Counted from the first letter of the stretch, positions 1 to 11,406 are shown. The stretch: DNA of 64,000 bases from Nocardioides sambongensis (GCF_006494815.1 NZ_CP041091.1:3858501-3922500); one strand, 5' to 3'. The notes: generated by a model from the sequence alone, not told the origin. Program-made: numbers and translations.

Positions 1-2
1 CC

Positions 3-1196
3 GACGACATCCCCGGCTTCGACGAGCCGCCGCTGCGGCAGGTGGTCAACGTGACCTCCGCCCAGCTGATCCTCGGCGCGGAGACCGAGATGCAGGAGGC
101 GTCGACCGACGAGATCGCCGACGTGCCGAAGGGTCCGCCGATCGGCATCGTCAACGCCCCGTCCACCGTGCCGCCCGCCTCCGACCTGCACAACACCGGG
201 TGGACCGCCTGCGTCGGTGGCGGCGAGACGGGCGCGACGCCCGGCGTGCGGGCCCGGATCGGTGAGTCCACCGACGTGACGAGTGCCGAGGACGCGCCGT
301 TCCTGGTGCAGGCCGGCCGGCAGCGGTTCCTGATCGCCGCCGCCACCGACGTCGAGGGGAGCCCCGACCGGGCCTACTCCTACGCCCTCCCGGACGGACC
401 GGACCAGATCTACACCTCGCTCGGCCTCGACGAGTCGAACGCGGTGCGGGTCTCGGAGAAGTGGCTGGCGCTCTTCCCGAGCGGCGGCGCGCTGGACCCC
501 ACCGGTCTCGGGATCGAGGGGTTCGGCGAGCCGATCTCCGCCGACCTGCGGCAGGCGGGCTATCCGTCCACCGCCCGCAACGGCGACTACTTCCTGAGCA
601 ACGGCCAGCCGGTGGTGTTCACCCGGGCCGGCACCGCCTCGCTCAGCGACTTCGGCCTCGCCGTGCTCCGGGCCACCCCGATGCCGGCCGCCGCCAAGGG
701 CTCCGCCTACCCGAAGGAGCAGAGCGTGGGGGCCGGTGTCGCGCTCGACCTGCTCGGCCCGCTGAACGCCGATGCGCGCTGGCCCACCGAGATCCCGGTG
801 GGCGACCAGCCGACCCAGTACGAGTCGATCTGCGCCGTGCTCGACACCGAGGCCGACGCAGAGCCCGCCGTGCACCTCGCCGTGGACCCCGGCGAGGAGG
901 CCGACTCCTCGGAGGTCACCGATCCGGTGGACGCCGAGGTCGCGCCCGGCCTCGGCGCGGTCGTCCGCTCGGGGGACTGGCCGCTGTCGACGGGCGGCTC
1001 GCCGTACCTGATCGACGACCGGGGGGTGGCGTACCCGATCCGGGGCGAGCTGGAGCTGGAGAACCTGGGCTACGGGTCGGTGGACGACGTGGTCGTGCCG
1101 GACGTGTGGATCAAGCTGTTCGAGCCGGGGGTGGAGCTCTCCCGCGACGCGGCACTGTGCCCGCCCGACACCTCCGAGACCCCCACGTGCTCGTGA
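3..1196 (+). CDS. eccB: Type VII secretion protein EccB, C-terminal part (5' truncated by window edge)
   Basis: The frame is open from base 3, so the gene begins before the window; 397 residues are visible and full EccB proteins are near 500. EccB is the single-pass membrane core subunit of the ESX/type VII secretion complex, with a large periplasmic domain. The visible part is that extracytoplasmic domain: the segment near the end with DDRGVAYPI and then a leucine/proline stretch ending in a conserved LFEPGVELSRDAAL tail is typical of the family. It overlaps the next gene, a mycosin, by GTGA, which fits an ESX operon. Family assignment is from recognised sequence style and from the mycosin partner; no N-terminal transmembrane helix can be checked. 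Confidence 0.85.
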   Translation, partial: DDIPGFDEPPLRQVVNVTSAQLILGAETEMQEASTDEIADVPKGPPIGIVNAPSTVPPASDLHNTGWTACVGGGETGATPGVRARIGESTDVTSAEDAPFLVQAGRQRFLIAAATDVEGSPDRAYSYALPDGPDQIYTSLGLDESNAVRVSEKWLALFPSGGALDPTGLGIEGFGEPISADLRQAGYPSTARNGDYFLSNGQPVVFTRAGTASLSDFGLAVLRATPMPAAAKGSAYPKEQSVGAGVALDLLGPLNADARWPTEIPVGDQPTQYESICAVLDTEADAEPAVHLAVDPGEEADSSEVTDPVDAEVAPGLGAVVRSGDWPLSTGGSPYLIDDRGVAYPIRGELELENLGYGSVDDVVVPDVWIKLFEPGVELSRDAALCPPDTSETPTCS

Positions 1197-2518
1197 GACA
1201 CCTGCGCCTGCAGCACCGGCGTCGCGGCCCGCGACGGTTCGCCGCGGCGCTCGCACTGAGCCTCTGCGCGGCACCTGTCGCGCTGGTCGCGACGCCGGTG
1301 GCGCCGGCGACGGCAGCCGAGGGCAGTGACTGCCTGCAGACCGACGACTCACCCGACCCGGTGTCGGGGACGAACACCCCCTACGAGCGGCTCGACATCC
1401 CCGAGGCCCACGAGGAGCTGAGCAGGCTCGGCATCGCCGCGGGCGGCGGAGTGGACGTGGTCGTGGTCGACTCCGGGATGAAGGTCGGCGCGCTCACCCA
1501 GCTGCGGCCGGACGGCTACGAGGGCGGGACTGAGGTGGTCACTCCGCACGCCAGCGTCGTCGCCGGCATCGTGAACGGACCCGATCAGCCGGCCGACGGC
1601 GCCGACCCGGCGGTGCCGATCGGGTTCGCCCCCGCCGCGCGGGTCCACTCGGTGTGGGTCTACGAGGCGCCCGCCACCGGTGAGGACGCCTCGGAGGAGG
1701 TCCAGTACCCGTCCGCGAGCGTGCTGGCCGAGGGTCTGCAGGCGGTCGCGGCGCAGCTGCGCTCCGGGCAGCTCTCGGCCCGGACCGTCGTGGTCGTGCC
1801 GTTCGTGGTCGCGCGCACCGGGGCGTTGAGATCGGCGCTCGACGCGGTGATCGGTGCGGGCGGGCTGGTCGTCGCCACGGGCGGGGATCGGCCGGCGGAG
1901 AGCGCCGGGTCCGTGCTCGGCGACTTCGCGGTCTCCGAGGGCACCCTGCCGCCACCTGCCGACGCCCGCGGCCTGGCCTGGCCGGCCGCCCACCCCGAGG
2001 TGCTGGCCGTCGGCGTCGACCCGGTGCCCTGGGGGGCCGAGGCGAACGGCTCCTTCCTGCCGAATTCCGACATCGACATCGCCGCCCCGGCGGGCGACGG
2101 CGTCTCCCGCGGGCTCGACGGTCGGGCGTGCTGGCTCGAGGCGCCGTCCAGCGACTGGGCCGCCGCCGAGGTCGGCGGGGTGGCCGCGCTGGTCTGGTCG
2201 CGGTTCCCCACCGCGGACGCCTCCGCCATCCGTCAGCGGCTGCTGCGGACCGCCGACGGCAACGTGACCACCAACAGCCCCTTCACCGGCCAGGGCGTGG
2301 TGCAGCCGGTGGCGGCGCTGGAGCGCCGCGCCGGTGCCTGGACCGAGGACGCCGGCGCGTCGTCGACGGAGGCGGCGCAACGGGCGCCGGCCCCACGCAA
2401 GCCCGCCGACGTGCTCGCCGAGACCCGGAGCGAGGCGGTCTGGTGGGGGCTGGTGTGCGGCGGCCTCCTGGTGGTCGCGCTGACCCTGCGGCCGGTGCTG
2501 GCGCGGCGGCGTCGCTGA
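1193..2518 (+). CDS. mycP: Mycosin (type VII secretion subtilisin-like protein), degenerate active site
   Basis: 441 residues: signal peptide (about 16-42, ending ATAA), a subtilisin-like domain and a C-terminal membrane helix (about 414-436) followed by a basic tail, the mycosin layout. Mycosins sit on the outer face of the membrane and stabilise the ESX complex. The start GTG at 1193 overlaps the eccB stop as GTGA; GTG 1187 is an alternative. The Asp motif VVVVDSG (D93) and a His motif (H119 in PHASVVAG) are present. The serine motif, normally GTSxAAP, reads S319-S320-D321-WAAA, so the catalytic Ser aligns with Asp; the oxyanion Asn of the usual AAGN motif is replaced (ATGGD, 228-232). I infer a catalytically dead, possibly structural mycosin. 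Confidence 0.85.
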   Translation: MRHLRLQHRRRGPRRFAAALALSLCAAPVALVATPVAPATAAEGSDCLQTDDSPDPVSGTNTPYERLDIPEAHEELSRLGIAAGGGVDVVVVDSGMKVGALTQLRPDGYEGGTEVVTPHASVVAGIVNGPDQPADGADPAVPIGFAPAARVHSVWVYEAPATGEDASEEVQYPSASVLAEGLQAVAAQLRSGQLSARTVVVVPFVVARTGALRSALDAVIGAGGLVVATGGDRPAESAGSVLGDFAVSEGTLPPPADARGLAWPAAHPEVLAVGVDPVPWGAEANGSFLPNSDIDIAAPAGDGVSRGLDGRACWLEAPSSDWAAAEVGGVAALVWSRFPTADASAIRQRLLRTADGNVTTNSPFTGQGVVQPVAALERRAGAWTEDAGASSTEAAQRAPAPRKPADVLAETRSEAVWWGLVCGGLLVVALTLRPVLARRRR

Positions 2519-2580
2519 GCCCGGCGCGGGAGATGGTGCGCGGTCCCGGCTCGCGGGCATGAGCGCGCGGGAAATGCAGA

Positions 2581-2605
2581 ACGGCGCCGCACCTGGCGAC
2601 GCCGT
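2581..2605 (-). terminator. Putative terminator of tRNA-Ser
   Basis: Just 3' of the tRNA on the minus strand, ACGGCG and CGCCGT arms enclose a GC-rich loop, followed in the reading direction by a T-rich stretch (TTCTGCATTT). The stem is short, so this is a modest call. Confidence 0.4.
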
Positions 2606-2613
2606 CCGATCGG

Positions 2614-2699
2614 CGGAGGTAGGGGGATTCGAACCCCCGAGGGCTGTTAACCCAACCCGCTTTCCAAGCGAGCGCCATAGGCCACTAGGCGATACCTCC
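2614..2699 (-). tRNA. tRNA-Ser(GGA)
   Basis: The reverse strand folds as a class II tRNA. The acceptor arms GGAGGTA (2699-2693) and TACCTCC (2621-2615) pair fully, with a G discriminator at 2614. The anticodon loop TTGGAAA gives anticodon GGA. A long variable arm typical of tRNA-Ser precedes a T-arm with GGTTCGAAT. CCA is not encoded (CCG follows). Confidence 0.95.
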
Positions 2700-2781
2700 G
2701 CGGAGGAGGCTACCGGTCGGGTGCGGATCCGTGGAAATCGGCCCCGGGAGCCGTGGCGAGCCGGGCGATACCGTCGCTGAC

Positions 2782-3428
2782 GTGGTGAGCTATCGGACGA
2801 TCGCCCGCGACGTCGAGGCCGAGATCGAGGTCAGGCGGTCCCGGTTCCTCTGCACGCTCGCCCGGGTCGGGACCGAGCCGGACGCGCGGGCGGTGGTCGA
2901 CCGGTCGCGCCGCGAGCACGGGGACGCCCGGCACCACTGCTCGGCCTTCGTGATCGGCCCGCCCCGCTGCCGGTGGAACGCGCCTCCGACGACGGCGAGC
3001 CGGCCGGGACCGCGGGGGCGCCGATGCTCGAGGTGCTGCGCGGCGCCGGGCTCAGCGACGTCGTCGCCGTGGTCACCCGCTGGTTCGGCGGCACCCTGCT
3101 CGGTGCCGGCGGACTGGTCCGCGCCTACGGCGACGCGGTGCGCGCGGCGGTCGCCGACGCCGGTGCGGTACGTCGCAGCCTGGTCGTCGAGCACGAGCTG
3201 GTGCTCGATCACGCGGACGCCGGACGCGTGGAGAGCGAACTGCGGGCACGCGGCGTGGCGGTGCTCGGGGCCGACTACGCCGAGCGGGTGGCGCTCCGGC
3301 TCGGGGTCGGCGACGGCGAGGAGCAGCGGGTGGCGGCGGTGGTCGCCGAACTGACCGCGGGCGCGTCCGGCCTGCGGGTGGTGGGTCGCAGCTGGGCCGA
3401 CGCACCGGAGCACCCAGCCGGGCCCTGA
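2782..3428 (+). pseudogene. YigZ/IMPACT family protein, frameshifted as read
   Basis: The first frame gives the YigZ N-terminus ([26 protein letters not shown]). From about base 2960 the family sequence continues one frame back ([19 protein letters not shown], then the [23 protein letters not shown] core). One base is missing from the C/G run between 2958 and 2972. Restored, it is about 215 residues, the usual family length. IMPACT/YigZ proteins bind translation factors or nucleic acid; exact role is uncertain. The start GTG 2782 has a TACCGT -10 box at 2769-2774, seven bases upstream, as in a leaderless mRNA. The break is probably a sequence error, since six other genes here show the same kind of break. 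Confidence 0.8.
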
Positions 3429-3495
3429 ACCGTGCGGTGGTGCGGGTGCCGGGCGAGCCGGCGGCCCGGACTTCGGGGCCGACGGGCCCGTCGTC

Positions 3496-3501
3496 TATGG
3501 T
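3496..3501 (+). promoter_or_regulatory. -10 box of the SRP RNA gene
   Basis: TATGGT lies just upstream of the SRP RNA stem and would place transcription start near base 3508, close to the predicted 5' end of the RNA. No convincing -35 box was identified. Confidence 0.45.
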
Positions 3502-3502
3502 G

Positions 3503-3598
3503 GGGCCAACCCCCGTGCGGCGGCATCTCACCCAACTCCCCCAGGGCCGGAAGGCAGCAAGGGTAAGTGGGCTCTGTCGGGTGCACGGGGGCCTTTCG
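3503..3598 (+). ncRNA. ffs: Signal recognition particle RNA (small bacterial type, 4.5S)
   Basis: The universally conserved apical domain IV is visible at about 3541-3562: CCAGG-CCGGAAGG-AGCAA, with the GGAAG tetraloop and the asymmetric AGCA loop that bind Ffh. The outer arms CCCCGTGC (3511-3518) and GCACGGGG (3583-3590) close a long hairpin of about 95 bases, the size of 4.5S RNA. With Ffh it targets membrane and secreted proteins to the Sec translocon. Its place just upstream of dnaX and ebfC-recR is common in Actinobacteria. Confidence 0.93.
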
Positions 3599-3683
3599 TG
3601 CCCGCGGTCCCTCGTCGCCGCCGCGCGGCCGCCCTGGCGCAGCCCGCCTTCGCTGTGTCGGGGCCCGTGGTTAGGGTTCAGGA

Positions 3684-5874
3684 GTGGACTCGCCGCTCGC
3701 CCTCTACCGCCGCTACCGGCCGGAGACCTTCGCCGAGGTGATCGGGCAGGAGCACGTGACCGAGCCGCTGCGTGCGGCGCTGGCCAACAACAGGGTCAAC
3801 CACGCCTATCTGTTCTCCGGGCCACGCGGCTGCGGCAAGACCACCAGCGCCCGGATCCTGGCCCGCGCCCTCAACTGCGAGAAGGCCCCGATCGCGGACC
3901 CGTGCGGCGAGTGCGACAGCTGCCGCGACCTGGCTCGCAACGGTCCGGGGTCGATCGACGTGATCGAGATCGACGCCGCCTCCCACGGTGGTGTCGACGA
4001 CGCGCGCGACCTGCGGGAGAAGGCGTTCTTCGCCCCGGTGAAGAGCCGCTACAAGGTCTACATCATCGACGAGGCCCACATGGTCACCACGCAGGGCTTC
4101 AACGCCCTGCTCAAGCTGGTCGAGGAGCCACCGCCCCACCTGCGGTTCATCTTCGCCACCACCGAGCCGGAGAAGGTCATCCCGACCATCCGGTCGCGGA
4201 CCCACCACTACCCGTTCCGACTGATCCCGCCGCGCCTGCTGACCGGATACCTCTCCGACCTGTGCCAGCGCGAGGGCGTGGCGATCGAGCCGGCCGCCCT
4301 CCCGCTCGTGGTCCGCGCCGGCGCCGGCTCCGCGCGCGACACCCTCTCCGTGCTGGACCAGCTGCTCGGCGGTGCGGGTCCGGCCGGGGTCACCCACGAG
4401 CTCGCCACCGGACTCCTCGGCTACACCCCCGACACCCTGCTCGACGACGTCGTCGACGCCTTCGCCGCGGGTGACGGCGCCGCGGTCTTCGGGGTCGTCG
4501 ACCGGGTGATCGAGACCGGACAGGACCCCCGTCGCTTCACCGAGGACCTGCTGCGACGGCTGCGCGACCTGGTGATCGTCGCGGCGGTCCCCGATGCGCC
4601 GGCGACCGGCCTGATCGACGTGGCCGCCGACCAGGCCGAGCGGCTCGTCGCCCAGGCCGCGCGGTTCGGGCGGGCCGACCTCACCCGCGCGGCCGACCTG
4701 GTCGCCGCCGGTCTCACCGACATGCGCGGCGCCACCGCCCCGCGGCTCCTGCTCGAGCTGATCTGCGCCCGTGTGCTGCTCCCCGGCGCGGACCACTCGA
4801 CCGACGGCGTGATGGCCCGGCTGGACCGGCTCGAGCGGCGGATCGCGATCACCGGCACGCCCACCGTCGCCCCGGCTCCCTCCCCGGCCCCGCGCCCGGC
4901 CAGGACCGGCCGCAGCCGTCGCGCTCGGAGCGGGCGGCGCCCGAGCGGGTCGAGCAGCCCGTCCCCGCCCAGGAACGGCCGACCCCGGCGCCCGCCCCGA
5001 CCGAGGCGCCGATCTCCTCGACACCGCCCGGTGCGCCGCCCGCCCGACCGAGGCGCCGATCTCCTCGACACCGCCCGGTGCGACGCCGGCCCCGACGGAG
5101 GCGTCGATCTCCTCGACGCCGCCCGCTCCCGAGCGAGCCGAGCCGGTGACCCCGGCGCCCGAGACTCCGGCACCCCGGGCGCCCGGCTCAGCGCCCGGCT
5201 CGACCCCCGCGGCCGAGACGCCGGCCGCCGGCGGCACCGGCGCCGGCACTGGGCTCAGCCTGGTCGACGTGCGCCGGCTGTGGCCCGAGGTGGTCGACCG
5301 CTCCAAGGGGGCCAAGCGGCTGACCTGGATCCACCTGTCGCAGAACGCGCAGGTCGTCGGTTTCGACGGGTCCACCCTGACCCTGGGCTTCGCCAACGCC
5401 GGTGCCCGTGGCAGCTTCGACAGCGGCCCGCACACCGACATCGTGCGCCAGCTGGTGATCGACGTGGTCGGGGCCGACATCCGGATCGAGACGATCATCG
5501 ACCCGGGTGCGGACGCCTCGGCCGCTCCGCCCCGGCCCGCCCGGCGGAGCCGCCCGGGAGCAGCCGGCCCCGCGCGCCGAGCGCCCGGTCACCGACCAGC
5601 AGCCCCCGCCCCCGACGACGCCCCGCCGCCGCCGTGGGACCCGCCGGAGCCGGACGGCCCCGAGCACGAGGGCGCGGCGCCCGAGGCGCCCCAGTCCCGG
5701 CGGGAGATGGTCGCCGAGATCCAGGCCGAGGCCCGCGCCGAGCAGCGCGGTCCGGCGGTCGACCCGGACGCCGCGGTCAACTTCGACGACGCGGAGGTGG
5801 ACGCCGAGTCCAGCACCGAGCTGCTCGCCCGCGAGCTCGGCGCGCAGATGATCGAGGAGATCCCCAACGAGTGA
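3684..5874 (+). CDS. dnaX: DNA polymerase III subunits gamma/tau (dnaX), with about five apparent frameshifts in the Pro/Ala-rich linker
   Basis: The clamp-loader ATPase is intact over residues 1 to about 405: RRYRPxxFxEVIGQ, Walker A GPRGCGKTT, a CGECDSC zinc knuckle and Walker B IIDEAHMV. The linker then shifts frame near 4896-4912, near 5050, twice near 5530-5550 and near 5610. The C-terminal part (LSLVDVRRLWPEVVDRSKGAKRL to the stop at 5874) is recognisable tau domain in the +1 frame relative to the start. Every shift equals one missing C or G in a short run. The gene is essential, so I treat it as a real gene with sequence errors, not a pseudogene. Start GTG 3684 has TAGGGT (3672-3677) six bases upstream, suggesting leaderless mRNA. 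Confidence 0.9.
4994..5130 (+). repeat. Imperfect 48-base tandem repeat in the dnaX linker
   Basis: The element beginning ACCGAGGCGCCGATCTCC occurs at 5000 and 5047 and in degenerate form (ACGGAGGCGTCG) at 5095. Copies two and three are 48 bases apart (16 codons), but copies one and two only 47. Copy one has GCCCGCCCCGACC upstream where copy two has GCCCGCCCGACC, so one C is missing from the latter. Confidence 0.85.
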
Positions 5875-5955
5875 CGTGGGGCTCCGGCGATCGGCCGGCC
5901 CGGCGTCGTACCCCGTCTGTTCCGTTCCTTCCAGCACCCGTGAGGTGATCCAGAG

Positions 5956-6369
5956 ATGAGCAACAACCCCTTCGACGCCCTGGGCGGCGCCGGTGGCCCC
6001 GGCGGCCTCGACCTCGGCGCGCTGATGCAGCAGGCCCAGCAGATGCAGGCCGACCTGATGGCTGCCCAGCAGCGCCTCGCCGAGGCGACCGTGGACGGCA
6101 GCGTTGCCGGCGGCGCGGTCACGGTGACCGTCACCGGTGGCGGCGAGCTGACGGGTGTGACGATCACCCCCGAGGCGCTCGACGGCACCGACGCCGACGC
6201 GCTGTCCGACCTCGGCGACCTCGTCGTCGCGGCCTACCGCGACGCCCGCGCGCAGGCGGACAAGCTGGCCGAGGACACCCTCGGCCCGTTGGCCGGCGGT
6301 CTGCCGGGTGGACTTCCCGGGATGCCCGGCGGCGGCGAGGAGCCACCGCGCGGCCAGCTCGGCTTCTGA
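5956..6369 (+). CDS. ebfC: YbaB/EbfC family nucleoid-associated protein
   Basis: 137 residues, ATG with GAGGTGATCC upstream. The central part ([26 protein letters not shown], then [22 protein letters not shown]) is the YbaB/EbfC DNA-binding fold: an amphipathic helix followed by beta strands, active as a homodimer. Glycine-rich tails flank it, as is usual in actinobacteria. It lies between dnaX and recR, the near-universal context, and runs on to recR with a 13-base gap, so the two are probably co-transcribed. It coats DNA and is linked by context to recombinational repair. Confidence 0.93.
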   Translation: MSNNPFDALGGAGGPGGLDLGALMQQAQQMQADLMAAQQRLAEATVDGSVAGGAVTVTVTGGGELTGVTITPEALDGTDADALSDLGDLVVAAYRDARAQADKLAEDTLGPLAGGLPGGLPGMPGGGEEPPRGQLGF

Positions 6370-6382
6370 CGGAGCGGGGCGC

Positions 6383-6979
6383 ATGTACGAGGGTGTCGTC
6401 CAGGACCTGATCGACGAGCTCGGACGGCTCCCGGGTGTGGGGCCGAAGAGCGCCCAGCGGATCGCGTTCCACCTGCTCCAGGCCGACCCGGTCGACGTCC
6501 GGCGCCTCGCCGACGTGCTGGTCGAGGTGAAGGAGAAGGTGAAGTTCTGCTCGATCTGCTTCAACGTGGCCGAGGACGACGAGTGCCGGATCTGCCGCGA
6601 CCCGCGGCGCGACCCGACGGTGCTCTGCGTCGTCGAGGAGTACAAGGACGTCGTGGCGATCGAGCGGACCCGGGAGTTCAAGGGGCGCTACCACGTGCTC
6701 GGTGGGGCGATCTCGCCGATCGACGGCATCGGTCCCGAGCAGTTGCACATCCGCGAGCTGCTCACCCGGCTCGGTGACGGCACGGTCACCGAGGTGATCC
6801 TGGCCACCGACCCGAACCTGGAGGGCGAGGCGACCGCGACGTACCTCACCCGGATGCTGGGCCCGATGGGGTTGCGCGTGACGCGGTTGGCGAGTGGACT
6901 GCCGGTAGGCGGCGACCTCGAGTACGCCGACGAGGTGACCCTCGGACGAGCATTCGTGGGTCGGCAGTCCGCGACGTGA
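6383..6979 (+). CDS. recR: Recombination protein RecR
   Basis: 198 residues, the standard RecR length. In order: helix-hairpin-helix ([20 protein letters not shown]), a four-cysteine zinc finger ([16 protein letters not shown]), a Toprim domain ([12 protein letters not shown] to [10 protein letters not shown]) and a C-terminal Walker-B-like region ([20 protein letters not shown]). RecR with RecO/RecF loads RecA onto gapped DNA. ATG 6383 starts exactly at the family N-terminus [10 protein letters not shown] and follows GGAGCGGGG. It belongs to the ebfC-recR pair. Confidence 0.97.
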   Translation: MYEGVVQDLIDELGRLPGVGPKSAQRIAFHLLQADPVDVRRLADVLVEVKEKVKFCSICFNVAEDDECRICRDPRRDPTVLCVVEEYKDVVAIERTREFKGRYHVLGGAISPIDGIGPEQLHIRELLTRLGDGTVTEVILATDPNLEGEATATYLTRMLGPMGLRVTRLASGLPVGGDLEYADEVTLGRAFVGRQSAT

Positions 6980-6999
6980 GCGGACGGAAGGAGAAGGCG

Positions 7000-7641
7000 A
7001 TGACGACGGAGACGAACAGCGACGAGCTGCCGGGGCTGGCCGCCCTGCACGCCCTGATCGCGGTCGAGAGCGAGACCGTCCGCCTCGCCGACGACATCGC
7101 CGCCTCGGTGCGGTCCTTCCTGGACGGGCTGCGGGTGGTGGCCGCCCAGGCCACCGGCGGTCAGGGGATCTCGCTGCTGCTGCTCCAGGTCAGCCAGATC
7201 GCGTTGACCGGCGCGCGGCTCGGCGTCCAGCGGGACTTCGCGCCGCGCGAGGAGTTCCAGCCCGACGACGGACCGGACCCCGACCTCGATGAGCTGCGGA
7301 TGCAGCTGGCCGCGCTGCTCGGCAACGTCGACACCTACAGCTACGTCTTCGACCCCTACCAGCCGGAGCTGCTCGAAGGTCAGCTCTCCGACGACCTGAC
7401 CAGCGTGGTGGCCGACCTGGAGGTCGGCGTCCGGCACTACGAGGCCGGGGACGTCGACGAGGCGCTGTGGTGGTGGCAGTTCTCCTACGTCTCCTCGTGG
7501 GGCGCGTTGGCGGGTGCGGCGCAGAAGGCGCTGCTCTCCGTGGTCGCCCACGACCGCCTCGACGTGGACCTGGCCAGCACCCAGGAGCTGGAGCAGATCG
7601 AGGCGGCGTCCGCGGCGCTGGACAGCGCGGAAAACCGGTAG
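7000..7641 (+). CDS. DUF5063 domain protein
   Basis: About 213 residues from ATG 7000, chosen because GGAAGGAG lies seven bases upstream; GTG 6976, which overlaps the recR stop, is an alternative. The protein is acidic and helical with a tryptophan-rich segment (DEALWWWQFSYVSSWGALA) and an internal DTYSYVFDPY motif, as in the DUF5063 family that follows recR in many actinobacteria. No catalytic residues are recognisable and the function is unknown. Its constant position after recR suggests a link to repair or merely operon history. Confidence 0.75.
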   Translation: MTTETNSDELPGLAALHALIAVESETVRLADDIAASVRSFLDGLRVVAAQATGGQGISLLLLQVSQIALTGARLGVQRDFAPREEFQPDDGPDPDLDELRMQLAALLGNVDTYSYVFDPYQPELLEGQLSDDLTSVVADLEVGVRHYEAGDVDEALWWWQFSYVSSWGALAGAAQKALLSVVAHDRLDVDLASTQELEQIEAASAALDSAENR

Positions 7642-7651
7642 CGCTGCTCGG

Positions 7652-7657
7652 TAGAAT
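7652..7657 (+). promoter_or_regulatory. -10 box for lysC-asd
   Basis: TAGAAT lies 60 bases before the lysC start, in the 76-base gap after the DUF5063 gene. It would give a transcript with a leader of about 55 bases. A clear -35 box is not seen. Confidence 0.4.
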
Positions 7658-7717
7658 CGCTGCTGGCCCCGACCGGGGTCGTTCAGCGTTCCCCGCACAG
7701 CCAGGAGTGGTCCACCA

Positions 7718-10035
<2,318 letters not shown>

Positions 10036-10049
10036 CCGGTGGAGGCGAG

Positions 10050-10102
10050 CCCCATGCGGATTGGCTCAGGAATCGCTGAATTCCGAGCCAATCCGCATGG
10101 GG
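10050..10102. terminator. Long inverted repeat between convergent genes, likely bidirectional terminator
   Basis: CCCCATGCGGATTGGCTC (10050-10067) is followed by its exact complement GAGCCAATCCGCATGGGG (10085-10102). The pairing extends inward through GGAAT/ATTCC with one bulged A, leaving a six-base loop. It lies between asd (+) and a converging minus-strand gene. There is no T-run, which is common for actinobacterial terminators. Confidence 0.6.
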
Positions 10103-10134
10103 CGCGCCAACCCGCCCGCCCGCCGGGCTGTCTG

Positions 10135-11162
10135 CTAGTCGGCCGGGTCGACGAAGGTCTTGGTGACCCAGGCCGAGGTCAGGAACGCGAGCACGCTCAG
10201 CGCCGGGATGACGATGATCATCGACCAGTGGTCGAGCACGTCGACCAGGAAGAGCAGTGCGATGATCGCGACCAGCCCGACGGCCAGGAAGCTGCTGCTG
10301 CCCGGGTCGGGCAGCACGAAGGTCCGTAGCAGCGCGCTGCCGAGGTAGACGCACACCGCGAACGTGGCGATCAGGAGCAGCAGTCCGGGGCCGCCACCGC
10401 ACGAGGCGGTGCCGCGGACCGCCTCGCACCCACGCAGTGCGAGCCAGGTGAGGCTGACCATGGCGGCGCCGACGATCAGGCCGGTCAGCGCGGCGGCCCG
10501 GTAGACCGACAGCAGCGGCGGCTCGTCCTCCTCGGGCGTGGCGGGGACCGCGACCGCCGTCCTGGCGGCGCGGGCGGCCTTGCCGGCGCGGGCCGCGGCG
10601 GAAGCGGCGCCGGCCTCAGGCCGCGGGTCCTCGACGGCTGGGGCGCCTCGCTGTCGGCGCTGCTCCCCGGCTCGCTGGTCACCTGGCTGGCTGCCCCGGC
10701 TTCGGTCTGGGTGTCGGCCACGGTCTCGGTCCGGGCGCCCGTGACCTCGGTGCGGCCGACGGCGGCGACAGGGGCGGGCTCCCGCGCTGGCGCGTCTTCG
10801 TCTTCGTCGGCGGCGGCGGGTGCCGCGTCGGCGGGCTGCTCCGGGGCGGCCGACGCGTCGGTCGCCAGGGCCGGGGTCGGCTCCGCGGCGGCGGGAGCCT
10901 CGTCGGCCGCAGCAGCCGAGTCGACAGCAGTGGCGCTCTCCGCGCCGTCGCTCTCGCCGTCCCGCTCGTCGAGCGCGACGACCGGGGACTCGACGTCCTC
11001 CGACGCCGCGGTGGTCGGCTCCGCCGGTCGTGCGGCAGACTTCTTCGTCGCCGGCGACGAGTCCGAGGGCGACGCGGAGCCGCCCTTTGCCGCCTTCTTC
11101 TTGCGGCCGAACAGCTTGGGAGGCTCCAAGCTGAGCTTCAGCTTGTCCTGCTCGTCAGACAT
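10135..11162 (-). pseudogene. Membrane protein with a long acidic Ala/Pro-rich N-terminal tail, frameshifted as read
   Basis: The minus-strand frame from ATG 11162 starts MSDEQDKLKLSLEPPKLFGRKKK, then runs through about 150 acidic, Ala/Pro/Thr-rich residues. From base 10640 on, the sensible frame continues one base back (AVEDPRPEAGAAS, then EEDEPPLLSVYRAAALTGLIVGAAM). That frame ends in a domain of about four membrane helices (LLLLIATFAVCVYLG, FLAVGLVAIIALLFL, IIVIPALSVLAFL). One base is missing in the four-G run at 10640-10643. I do not recognise the family. A soluble charged tail followed by small membrane domains suggests a membrane-anchored scaffold, but that is only a description of shape. 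Confidence 0.6.
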
Positions 11163-11295
11163 GGGGTGCAGTGTGTCACGTTCTGTCGCACTATCTCGGT
11201 GGTGAAGACGGTCGGGCGGAGGGACGGTCCGCCGGTGCGGGAGGAGGAGCCTCGGGCGCCGGACCCGGCTGACCACGGGAGGCCGGGAGAACGAC

Positions 11296-11326
11296 GAAGA
11301 CCCGGCCCCTGAGGGACCGGGTCTTC
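11296..11326 (-). terminator. Terminator of tRNA-Pro
   Basis: GAAGACCCGG (11296-11305) pairs with CCGGGTCTTC (11317-11326) around a short loop, immediately downstream of the tRNA in the minus direction. Confidence 0.65.
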
Positions 11327-11332
11327 GGTGGG

Positions 11333-11406
11333 TCGGGCTGACAGGATTTGAACCTGCGGCCTCCTCGTCCCGAACGAGGCGCGCTACCAAGCTGCGCCAC
11401 AGCCCG
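11333..11406 (-). tRNA. tRNA-Pro(CGG)
   Basis: The reverse strand gives a 74-base cloverleaf. The acceptor arms CGGGCTG (11406-11400) and CAGCCCG (11340-11334) pair, with discriminator A at 11333. The anticodon stem CCTCG/CGAGG encloses loop TTCGGGA, giving anticodon CGG. The T-arm carries GGTTCAAAT. CCA is not encoded. Confidence 0.95.

Noticed and set aside
2614..2699. tRNA-Ser as a prophage or island attachment site
   Set aside because: No integrase and no duplicated tRNA 3' end are visible in the window.
3684..5874. Programmed frameshifting in dnaX, as in E. coli
   Set aside because: No slippery A-rich heptamer or following hairpin is present, about five shifts would be needed, and the repeat spacing shows a missing base instead.
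10135..10461. A separate small four-helix membrane protein
   Set aside because: The frame joins smoothly to the acidic minus-strand frame upstream after one added base, so it is the C-terminal part of one gene.
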